Position numbers and translations under genes: made by a program
Shown here: in pieces, positions 38,045-47,981 of the stretch
How positions within the stretch are numbered: the first letter of the stretch is position 1
Layout of the letters: the number at the start of each line of letters is the position of its first letter
Source of the DNA: Chondrosia reniformis
Taxonomy: Eukaryota > Porifera > Demospongiae > Chondrillida > Chondrillidae
DNA: 64,000 nt
Assembly: GCA_947172415.1 (NCBI GenBank)
Contig: OX359198.1
Coordinates: 6,293,401-6,357,400, forward strand
Direction of reading: 5' to 3'
The notes under the pieces: generated by a model
Databases searched by the model: none
The model's input: the letters and a program-made list of their open reading frames with translations, nothing else
What the model was told of the DNA's origin: nothing

Positions 38045-39005
38045 TATTTTACGCTGTATGTAGCTACATTGTATGTGTATATAAGACAAGTCCAGACCAG
38101 CTAGTTATATAACACTTGAATTTTCCTTCAAATCAGACTGGAATCATTTGAATTGTTTTTAGAGTTATCTATCTCAGTCCAGGCCAATGAAAGTACATAT
38201 ATATTTTCAGCCATTTCCATTCTTAGGATCTAGCTACTATAAAGGAATCTATATATGGTATATATAGTCAAAGGAATCCTGAAGGTGTTTCATACAGTTT
38301 GCCCGTAGTTATAGCCACTGCAAACTGTATGAAAACATAGCATGACCGCCCTCTATTCAATGTATTTTCATTACATGATCAGCAACAAAGCAATTTTGCT
38401 GTCATTTATCCATGATTTTCTAAATGTCAAGGTGTGTTTCAATGTCCTCAACCTTTGCGTTACAATGGTTAATAATTTCTGAAATTGTTTTCTTCTTATT
38501 TCAAATGAATAGTACCAGCATGTGAACTTAATATGCAATTTTTAAATTGTGAATAATTTTTACTAACTAGGGAATAGGCTACCCAAAGTTTTAATAAATT
38601 CTGCCAAACCTATACCATCCCTGCTTCATGCAGCTATCAAAGCCTATCATTCTTGGTGAGCCCAAACACAGAAGTGATGTGTATGATTTCTAGATTCAGT
38701 TTTTAATGTTTACTTGTTTTTTGTTTATGATTGCCTACCCTGTTAAAAAGAAAGTGAGATATTCACACTATGTATGATAAAAGTGATGAATACTGCCACA
38801 ATAAGTTGATCAGTAGTTGAGAATGTCTCACTATTTTTAACAGAGTACTGTTAGATAGAGATAGAATGTTCCAGTTGGCATTGTTATAGGGTCAAGCTCA
38901 ATACAAGTCATGACATATTTAGCAGTTCATTTTCAGAATAACAGCCAAGCGGCACCATTAGAATTGGAATAACAGTCATGCAAGCATTTGCTGTGAAAAC
39001 AATTA
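38045..39005. repeat. Diverged tandem duplication, copy 2
   Basis: Second copy of the 36730-37535 segment, with the same order of blocks, about 1.3-1.45 kb downstream. A third, weaker copy of only the last block lies at 43225-43420 (TAGAATGTTCTGATTGTTAA and later AGAATAACAGTTGCACAAGC), so the sequence is a dispersed family and not only a local duplication. Confidence 0.75.
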
Positions 39006-39215
39006 GGTTTTTCCAGTGCCATTCTAGTTGTTGTACTACATTTTCTAGTTGAATGGAACCTGGGTTGGTGCTGCAGGGAAGCATTTGATGCTAAAGGAGT
39101 TGATGGTGTAAAGGAGTTGACTGTTTGTTGTAAAGTAAAAATTCCTGACACTCTCTTCAATTGTGCATGTACCATCTGAAGCATTTGTTCATCACTTGTC
39201 TCCTTAGTTTTCTCC

Positions 39216-39465
39216 ATTTAAAGAAGGAATTAAGAAGAGAGAAAAATAAAGGAAGAAGAGAAGACTCTCTGAGGAAAATGGGAAGAAGAGGAGAGTAAAA
39301 AGAAGGAAGAAGAGAGGAAAATAATGGAAGAAGAGGAGACTCTGAGAAAAAAAGAAGGAAGAAGAGGAAAAGAAGATGAAGGAAGAAGAGGAGAGTAAAG
39401 GGAAGAAACAAGAGAAGAGGAAAATGAAGGAAAAGGAGGAGAGGAAGGAAGAAGAAGAGAAGAAC
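39216..39465 (+). repeat. Purine-rich (GA) low-complexity tract
   Basis: About 250 bases are almost entirely A and G on the plus strand, built of GGAAGAAGAGGA-like units. The long Leu/Phe/Ser ORFs on the opposite strand are simply the pyrimidine complement. All plus frames hit stops, so I do not call a Lys/Glu-rich exon. Confidence 0.85.
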
Positions 39466-40222
39466 AGGCACAGTCCTACATATTGCTGAAAAGAAGCGAG
39501 CTCATGCACTCTCATATTATGTTAATAGTTATGGACAACATCTACATTTCAGAATCCAAAAAGAGGAAGATCAGATTGCCTGATGATGCTGTAATATCAT
39601 CGAAAAGGCCGACAAGACTACAGTACCAGGGTTTAGAGTAACTTTATGCCCTACAGGGAATATTTTGGATGATGATGTATATGTAGAACAGTGATCACGA
39701 ACTACAAACTACATTCATGCTGTTCATTGTTAGAACTAAATATATATGATGTACATGATGGTCACACTATAAATAGTGGTATGAATTATTTGTATTCATG
39801 GGCACATTGTGTATGTTAATATTGTTCATAGAGTCAAAGTGAAAGGGTAAGACAAAGGAGAACTTGAGGAAGGAAACACTGTGCATGAATATACTAATAA
39901 ATATTAATGTTCGACAATTTGCTTCATAATAATTACTAAACAGGTTTCTATAGATTTATTAAAAATTGCTACAGTCACTTTCAGCTACTATATACAACTG
40001 CTATACTACTGCTACTACCACTACTACGTACGTGCTACTAGTGATATATAGTGCTAGTACAGCCATATTTATGTAATTGTGATGTTGCACAATTTATAGT
40101 TTTGTGGGAAATGATTGCACAATGCACTTCCTGGAGTATTCCACTTTTAATGGCTAGTTACACCATAGATGGTTACACAATATACAATATACAATATAAG
40201 GGGCAGCCACAGGCAGCCCCTA
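39466..40222. other. Gene-free stretch before the segmental duplication
   Basis: AT-rich with no coding signal. It includes a short CTA/CTG triplet-rich run near 39985-40040. The duplicated segment carrying SRCR gene B begins at about 40223. Confidence 0.5.
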
Positions 40223-40781
40223 AAAAGAATACTCAAACCATATAGCACTCAAAACATGAAGGTTATGAACAATTCCTTATAATTAATGTTCTGCAGTTCA
40301 TTAATACCCAACAATGTCCTAAATTTTCTTCCTCGGCAAGAGCCAGTCTTTTCAAGTGGTCTCAGTTAGTAACCATGGTAGCAGTCTTGATGCACACACC
40401 TTACAATTAAGGATTGGGGGAGCTACACAAGACCGTGAAGTTTGACTCCATTCGAACACGTGAATGGCTACTGGTTATAGACCATTTTGTAACTTAACGT
40501 GCACAAGGGATTTTACATTTCAGCATTTCAAGCCCTTGTGTAGTGTCTTGATGCAACACAATCAGAAGGATTAGATAGTACATACTCGATCTTTAAAATA
40601 TCAAACATACAAAACTAATACACTCTAAACAGGAATCTGTAAAATTGAACACCATGCATACTGTATGTTATGTTATTCCAGGTAAAATACACATTGATAT
40701 ACTGGTACACAAATATAAGCCATAAAGATGCCTGTAAGAATAAATGCTATATACCACATGTACACTCCAAACAATATGTTT

Positions 40782-42960
40782 TCAATATTTGAGGACTTCC
40801 GGTTGTCCAGGATAAGCTGGTGGAGCATCACCAGTGACAACTGGTGGGGCTGCAAATAGATAAATATACATATGTATATTATATCATGCATGGAACCAAA
40901 CAGTGCATATACAAGCAGTGCTAAACATTGTTACTTTTTTGGAACTCACCAGTTATATTGGCTGGGGGTGGATATCCTGCAGTGTTTGGTGGATATGGTC
41001 CAGTATAGGCAGTCGGTTGTGGAGCTGATGTAGCAGGAGGGATATATGGGTTGAATGAGGGAGGATTAACAGAAGGGCCTGTTGCTGTAGGGTAAGTGTA
41101 TACTGTAGTTGGTTGAGGCCCTCCAGTGTTAGGATAGTGGACTCCAGTTGTTGTCTTCTTCTTTTTGGACATATGTACTGCACAGCATATGCAAACTCCA
41201 ATGCACACACAGCAGAGAATACAGGGTGAGAGGACACCAATCACAATCCCAGCTATCACACCTCCATCAGCACCTAATCAATAGACAGACATGTAATATG
41301 GCTCAGTGGAGCAAAAGAAGAAAGAAAACACTCCTGTATCCTCATCCAAAGCTCTCACCAGATTTAGTTCCCTATAAGCTTTACAATTTATTACAGAATA
41401 GACATATATAGCATGTGGGAAAATTGTGTATTTTAGACTATTCATGTTATATACACACTTTAGTAATAGATAATTTGATGCAATCAAGCTAGTGGCGGAG
41501 AGTTTAAGAAAATGGTCTGAAATGCGTTTAAAAATGTCATCATCAGGAGATTGGCCAACCCTTTCACACCACACTTTTACAGACTCAAAGTTACACATGA
41601 TTAAACTGACTACTGAGTAATGTACACTGTTGACAAAAGCAACACATACAGTGATTATTGATCTCCACTCTAGTTCCCCAAGTGTATGTATATGCATATA
41701 TAATGGGGATATTTTCTTCCATTAAAAGTGTTCATTCCATTCCATGGACATGTAGCTGAGTACAATGAAATTAAGTTTCTATTTCTAGTGTTAGTAAGGG
41801 TGCATGAAAAATCTAAGATACCATTTTCCTACATGCTATATGCCTATTCTGTAAAAGAGCCTATAGGGGAACTAAACCTGAACTAAACCTGCATGTATGC
41901 ATACAGTGCTAGAAATAATGGTCAACAATTTTATGAACAAAACTCCCAAATTAATAATTAACAGGTTATTCAAAATTGCCATCATATTCTATTTCAACTA
42001 AACTGAAACACACTGAAATGGAATTTACATTAGCATGTACTAATACTATTGCAGCAACACTCACAGGTGATTCCAACATCATCACTGTGAGAACAAAAGA
42101 AAGCAACGTTAGAATCAGAGGAACATTCTGTTAGTCGGTCCTCATCACCATCACAATGGACATTAAATAGGTTAATTGGTCCAGTCCCACCACCAACAGT
42201 TGCAGTAGATATAGCACTAGAATATCCCAGCTGTCGACACACAACGTGAGCATCGTTCAAGTCCCAGAAGAAGTCACAAATTGTTCCCCAGGTATAACCA
42301 CTATAGAACTCCACTCTTCCTTCATATGGCCTACCAGACCCTACTAGCCTTACATCGCCATATGACTGTCCTACATTGATTGAAGGTAGAGAAAACTTCA
42401 ACAGGTACAGATACATGTAGGCGAATATGTACATGTATATGTATGTGTGGTGTAATAAGCCAATCAAGGTATATGGCTAAATTACTCTTATACAGTAGCT
42501 TCATCAGCATGTTGTACACGCTATGTAAGTAACCACATCAGCCAGTCAATACAAGTAATTTCAGTTCTTACTCTAGCATTCAAATTTCTGGTTTAGTTAA
42601 TTTACTGAGAATTTTATAAAGGTCCTGTCGTGTCAATTGTATGTCATAATAAAAACTCGAATTTATATCCATGGGCAAGAAAATTAAATATTGTCCTATC
42701 CTATGGACGAGACTCGAGCGGAAAACTGATTGGTGCGCTTATACAGTAGCTTGTTTCGTTGGTAAAACTCTGACACCTATCACTAAGTATATTGTACAAG
42801 TGAAGTTTGAAAAAATGTGTAAATAAAGGACTTACATATACAGCTACCTATTTTGTATCACAAATCTAGAGTAGAGTGTTATTCAATGGAACTCACCGGC
42901 AACAGTATCACAGAGGATCAATTGGCAGATGAGGTGGAATAGAATTAACATTTGGTACAT
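40782..42960 (-). CDS. SRCR-domain single-pass receptor, gene B
   Basis: Minus-strand exons: 42897-42960 (signal peptide, MYQMLILFHLICQLILC), 42065-42370 (SRCR), 40950-41273 (membrane helix and tail), 40782-40849 (end, stop TGA at 40782-40784). All introns are phase 1 and the model gives 253 residues. The SRCR domain shows WGTICDFFWD, VVCRQLGY, HCDGDEDRLTEC and a closing DDVGITC, with six cysteines. The helix is Cys-rich (CILCCVCIGVCICC), suggesting palmitoylation, and is followed by a KKKK stop-transfer. The tail is rich in Pro, Tyr, Thr and Gly, including AGYPPP and PPAYPGQP, resembling WW- or TSG101-binding tails. It is nearly identical to gene C and less similar to gene A. A scavenger-type or adhesion receptor is likely; ligand unknown. 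Confidence 0.85.
41299..41394 (+). repeat. Dispersed ~90 bp repeat, copy 2
   Basis: Good copy of the dispersed element inside intron 2 of SRCR gene B, with core CTGTATCCTCATCCAAAGCT and TTTAGTTCCCTATAAGC. It lies antisense to the gene. Confidence 0.75.
41855..41887 (-). repeat. Dispersed repeat, fragment
   Basis: GTAAAAGAGCCTATAGGGGA is the reverse complement of the right end of the dispersed element (TAGTTCCCTATAGGCCTTTTAC). It also lies in intron 2 of gene B and is missing at the corresponding place in gene C, so it separates the two copies. Confidence 0.55.
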
Positions 42961-43190
42961 CTCGACACTCTTAATCCTGGCTGAATCGTTTCAGCTTTTC
43001 ACCTTGCGGTATATAGGTTGATGGTGCAATCATATAAACTACGTAGTACGTACGGTTACGTAGTTAATATAGTCTATGGTGCAATCGTCTAGGTTGTGCA
43101 TTGAGGTGATCGTATGATGCAATTCAATATAGACATTCTTATTTTAGATTTGTGGAATTAGTTAAATGATATCCAATTTCTAATTTTTTC

Positions 43191-44151
43191 TAAACAGTGA
43201 ATAGTGATTAGAGAGAACTTGGCTAGAATGTTCTGATTGTTAATACTGTTAGAGGCCAATAACAAAGAGAACTTTATAGCAGTGTCAAGCATAAGCAAGC
43301 TCAAAAACAACTCGTGCAATAGCAATCCTATTACAACTTGTATATTGCCATATATGGTAACAGTTCATAATCACAATTCATCATTCAAGTAGAATAAGAA
43401 TAACAGTTGCACAAGCAATTGAAATTGCCTTGAAACGATTTCAAGAGGAATTTATTTTTTTACAGAGGTATACAGAACTAAGTGTATATACATTAAAATG
43501 CTGGTATGTAGCTGCATATGGTGATCATGAGATATAGGGCAAATATATTTCTCTTCATCAATTATGCTAAATCTTATCTATAGGGTCTGCATTGATATCT
43601 TTGTGACCAACTCCCCAGGTTCAAAGGTATATATGCTCTTTATAAGAAACATTTTCAGTGTGGGTATACCCTTTTTGGACTTCTTTTTTCTGCTTTATTG
43701 ATCACCTTAAGCATATTATTACCAAACTTGTGGCTAGTCCCATCTGTTAACCATACTTTTATCGCTTGTCCATACCCCAATCCTATTAAACAAACTACCA
43801 TTTAGTCTCTTCCTAAAATCAGCACTGCATGGTACCACCTTTATTTCCAACTAGTTGAAGCTTTAAGAATGGATTGGTCACTGTAATACTGGCTATGGAG
43901 TGTGGGGTAAACCTGGTGACAATGAGTTATCATCCAAGCACTCCTTTTATATTGTTAAGAGTTTGTGATATTCCCTTGATGTGGTGTTACATGTACAGTT
44001 AGTGATTGGATGTGAAATAGACTTCATGCATATTCAGTGTGTGGTGGCACTAGCTGTACTGCTTCCCAACTAACCAAATCTCATAAAGGGATGGAAACAT
44101 GTATATAATTGGCTGTATGATTGCACCTAGCTATATAATATATAGCAGGTA
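43191..44151. other. Spacer between duplicated SRCR units
   Basis: No gene seen. It contains the weak third copy of the 36.7/38.0 kb repeat family at 43225-43420. The remainder is AT-rich unique sequence. Confidence 0.5.
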
Positions 44152-44335
44152 CAGTAGAATCTCATTATAACGAAATCGCTTATAGTGAATGTCTCAGTAT
44201 ATATATAGTGAAGTACTTTGCTAGCCCCAGCAAAAGTTGTATACTATTATATACATTCAATATAGTGAATTGAATATTCGATATAAAGAACTTATTTTGG
44301 TCCCCTTTGAGCTTCACTATAATGAGATTCCACTG
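44152..44335. mobile_element. Mini inverted-repeat element (Tc1/mariner- or pogo-like MITE)
   Basis: 184 bp with near-perfect inverted ends: CAGTAGAATCTCATTATAAC at the left, and the reverse complement of TATAATGAGATTCCACTG at the right. It is flanked on both sides by TA, the target duplication expected for Tc1/mariner/pogo elements. No coding capacity. A single similar end (CAGTGGAACCTCTATTATAT) occurs near 37757. Confidence 0.8.
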
Positions 44336-45151
44336 TATATAGGGATGGAAAGAAATTATAATGTCCTCATAGTGCCATCCATAGATTTAGCTTTACCTCC
44401 AAGCAACTAAACATCCGGTATTTTGTTATTTGCACTGTATATATTATAGTTGGACTTTTGGGATTCAATTAAAAAAGTGGCCACGCACTTAAGGAAATGA
44501 CATCTAATTGATTTGATCATTAATACAGATTGCACTGTAGTATACAACGTTTTAAATTAATTGACCTGCAGATCGATTCAAAGGTCAGAAAATATTTAAA
44601 AAAGAATACTCGAACCATATAGCACTCAAAACATGAAGGTCATGAAAAATTCCTTAATGTTCTGCAGTTCATTAATACCCAACAATGTCCTAATTTTCTT
44701 CCTCGGCAAGAGCCAGTCTTTTCAAGTGGTCTCAGTTAGTAACCATGGTAGCAGTCTTGATGCACACACCTTACAATTAAGGATTGGGGGAGCTACACAA
44801 GACCGTGAAGTTTGACTCCATTCAAACACGTGAATGGCTACTGGTTATAGACCATTATGTAACTTGATGTGCACAAGGCATTTTACATTTCAGCATTTCA
44901 TGCCCTTGTGTATAGGTGTCTTGATGCAACACAATCAGAAGGATTAGATAGTACATACTCGATCTTTAAAATACTCAATCTTTAAAAATCAAACATACAA
45001 AACTAATACACTCCAAACAGGAATCTGTAAAATTGAACACCATGCATACTGTATGTTATGTTATTCCAGGTAAAATACACATTGATATACTGCATGGTAC
45101 ACAAATATAAGCCATAAAGATGCCCGTAAAGAAACAATATGTCCTTATAAT

Positions 45152-47547
45152 TTAGCAATATTTGAGGTCTTCCGGTTGTCCAGGATAAGCTGGTGGAGCA
45201 TCACCAGTGACAACTGGTGGGGCTGGAAATAGATAAATATACATATGTATATTATATCATGCATGGAACCAAACAGTGCATTTACAAGCAGTGCTAATTG
45301 TTACTTTATTTGGAACTCACCAGTTATATTGGCTGGGGGTGGATATCCTGCAGTATTTGGTGGATATGGTCCAGTATAGGCAGTCGGTTGTGGAGCTGAT
45401 GTAGCAGGAGGGACATATGGGTTGAATGAGGGAGGATTAACAGAAGGGCCTGTTGCTGTAGGGAGAGTGTATACTGTAGTTGGTTGAGGCCCTCCAGTGT
45501 TAAGATAGTAGACTCCACTTGTAGTCTTCTTCTTTTTGGACATATGTACTGCACAGGATATGCAAACTCCATAGCACACACAGCAGAGAATACAGAGTGA
45601 GAGGACACCAATCACAATCCCAGCTATCACACCTCCATCAGCACCTAATCAATCAGATTTCCCAAAGAAATTGCCTGTATTTATTTTCATGTATCAATAG
45701 ATCAGAAAGTCAGTATGAGTTTACTCAACATCTGAACAACTTGTACATTCTTATCGTATTGCTATATTATTGATGAGTTTACATTCGATCCATACACAAG
45801 TCTGGAAACTTACAAAATATTGCAACATCATTGCTATGATCACATCTGCTACTTCCTTAAAATATTCAAATATTGCAACATCATTGCTATGATCACATCT
45901 GCTACTTACTACGATCACTGCGAGAACTTTCAGTTAACTTGTCTTCATCAGCACCTAATCAATAGACAGACATGTAATATGGCTCAGTGGAGCAAAAGAA
46001 GAAAGAAAAGACTCCTGTATCCTCATCCAAAGCTCTCACCAGATTTAGTTTCCTATAAGCTTTTTAATTTATTACAGAATAGGCATATATAGCATGTGGG
46101 AAAATGGTGTATTTTAGACTATATACACTATGTTATATACACACTTTAGTAATAGACAATTTGATGCAATCAAGCTAGTGGCTAAGAGTTTAAGAAAATG
46201 TGTTTGAAAATGTCATCATCAGGAGATTGGCCAACCCTTTCACACCACACTTTTACAGGCTCAAAGTTACACATGATTAAACTGACTACTGAGTAATGTA
46301 AACTGTTGACAAAAGCAACACATACAGTGATTATTGATCACCACTCTAGTTCCCCAAGTGTATGTATGTGCATATATAATGGGGATATTTTCTTCCATTA
46401 AAAGTGTTCATTCCATTCCATGGACATGTAGCTGAGTACAATGAAATTAAGTTTCTATTTCTAGTGTTAGTAAGGTATGCATACAGTGCTAGAAATAATG
46501 CATATGGTCAACAATTTTCTGAACAAAACTCCCAAATCAATAATAAACAGGTTATCCAAAATAGCCATCATATTCTATTTCAACTAAACTGAAACACACT
46601 GAAATGGAATTTACATTAGCATGTACTAATACTATTGCAGCAACACTCACAGGTGACTCCAACATCATCACTGTGAGAACAAAAGAAAGCAACGTTAGAA
46701 TCAGAGGAACATTCTGTTAGTCGGTCCTCATCACCATCACAATGGACATTAAATAGGTTAATTGGTCCAGTCCCACCACCAACAGTTGCAGTAGATATAG
46801 CACTAGAATATCCCAGCTGTCGACACACAACGTGAGCATCGTTCAAGTCCCAGAAGAAGTCACAAATTGTTCCCCAGGTATTACCATTATAGAACTCCAC
46901 TCTTCCTTCATATGGCTTACCAGACCCTACTAGCCTTACATTGCCATATGACTGTCCTACATTGATTGAAGGTAGAGAAAACTTCAACAGGTACAGATAC
47001 ATGTAGGCGAATATGTACATATATATGTATGTGTGGTGTAATAAGCCAATCAAGGCATATGGCTAAACTACTCTTATGCAGTAGCTTCATCATCATCATT
47101 AAGCATGTTGTAAACGCTATGTAAGTAACCACATCAGCCAGTCAATACAAGTAATTTCAGTTCTTACTCAAGCATTTAAATTTCTGGTTTAGTTAATTTA
47201 CTGAGAATTTTATAAAGGTCCTGTCGTGTCAATTGTATGTCATAATAAAAGCTCGAATTTATATCCATGGGCAAGAAAATTAAATATTGTCCTATCCTAT
47301 GGACGAGACTCGAGCGGAAAACTGATTGGTGCGCTTATACAGTAGCTTGTTTCGTTAGTAAAACTCTGACACCTATCACTAAGTAAGTGAAGTTTGAAAA
47401 AATGTGTAAATAAAGGATTTACATATACAGCTACCTATTTAGTATCACAAATCTAGAGTAGAGTGTTATTCGATGGAACTCACCGGCAACATTATCACAG
47501 AGGATCAACTGGCAGATGAGGTGGAATAGAATTAACATTTGGTACAT
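45152..47547 (-). CDS. SRCR-domain single-pass receptor, gene C
   Basis: Minus-strand exons: 47484-47547 (signal peptide), 46651-46956 (SRCR), 45321-45644 (helix and tail), 45152-45222 (end; stop TAA at 45152-45154). The product is 254 residues, one longer than gene B because a TGA-to-TGC change lets it read on to the next stop. The domain order and six SRCR cysteines match gene B, and the SRCR exon differs by only a few residues. In the helix exon some substitutions separate it from B (CYGVCISC for CIGVCICC; SGVYYLN for TGVHYPN). It is divergently arranged with the receptor kinase, whose start is 434 bp away. Confidence 0.85.
45650..45960 (-). pseudogene. Embedded fragment of an A-type SRCR gene (exon 2 end plus intron)
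   Basis: Inside intron 2 of gene C lies sequence that reverse-complements gene A's intron 2 (31029-31197) and the last ~40 nt of its SRCR exon. That exon end appears twice in tandem (45818-45856 and 45869-45906, each with CATCATTGCTATGATCACAT). It then rejoins B-type intron sequence through a second copy of the exon-3 acceptor (CATCAGCACCTAATCAATAG at about 45948). This is a chimaeric junction left by unequal crossing over or gene conversion between A-type and B-type genes. The exon scrap has no usable start of the domain. Confidence 0.8.
45979..46076 (+). repeat. Dispersed ~90 bp repeat, copy 3
   Basis: Same location and orientation in gene C as copy 2 in gene B, so it was duplicated with the gene and not inserted independently. 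Confidence 0.75.
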
Positions 47548-47981
47548 CTCGACACTCTTAATCCTGGCTGAATCGTTTCAACTTTTCACCTTGCGGTATA
47601 GGTTCATGGTGCAATCGTCGATTCTAGGTTGCGCATTGAGGTGATCGTATGATACATTTCCGAATAAATGTATTCTTGACAGTGGACATACGTAGACATT
47701 CTCATTTGATAAAATCATAGATTTGTGGAATTAGTTAAATGATTTCTAATTTCCAATTTATAACCATTCACGTTTGGCCTAGGTGAGTTGTTTATAGTAA
47801 AAGAACATACGTTCAACATTTACTACAAAATGTAAACGATTTCCGGTGACAGTTACAAATCATCGCCACCGGAAGCCCTGCATGTCTAGGTGCATTCCTA
47901 TATACCTTTATATGTGTCTGTAACCTAAGATAATTCTAACCCTAGTAACGTAATATAGCCAGTGGCAGGCACTATGGCATC
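47548..47981. promoter_or_regulatory. Head-to-head intergenic region between SRCR gene C and the receptor kinase
   Basis: 434 bp separate the two divergent start codons and must hold both promoters. The left half is part of the segmental duplication and so also lies upstream of gene B. The right half (from about 47760) is unique. No clear TATA box or CpG island is visible. Just before the kinase ATG, an upstream ATG starts a three-codon ORF (ATGGCATCATGA at 47974-47985) that overlaps the main start. Confidence 0.5.

Larger units (their letters stand above)
40223..43190. repeat. Segmental duplication, left arm (carries SRCR gene B)
   Basis: Closely matches 44600-47760 in the same orientation across exons, introns and flanks, with scattered substitutions and indels. 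The left boundary is AGAATACTCAAACCATATAG (40226) against AGAATACTCGAACCATATAG (44604). The right boundary fades after GATTTGTGGAATTAGTTAAA (43147 and 47719). Intron similarity as high as exon similarity indicates a recent duplication or recent gene conversion. Confidence 0.9.
44600..47760. repeat. Segmental duplication, right arm (carries SRCR gene C)
   Basis: Partner of 40223-43190. It differs mainly by an extra block of gene-A-like sequence at about 45650-45960 inside intron 2 and by the absence of the repeat fragment found at 41855. It ends about 220 bp before the receptor kinase start, so the duplicated DNA includes part of the sequence between the two divergent genes. Confidence 0.9.

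Noticed and set aside
39157-39515. Minus-strand Leu/Phe/Ser-rich ORFs resembling membrane proteins
   Set aside because: They are the complement of a GA low-complexity tract.
42370-42519. N-terminal extension (MIGLLHHTYIYMYIF...) in front of the SRCR domain of gene B, and the same in gene C
   Set aside because: It is intron sequence open by chance; the phase-1 signal-peptide exon 0.5 kb upstream gives a proper secreted protein in all three paralogues.
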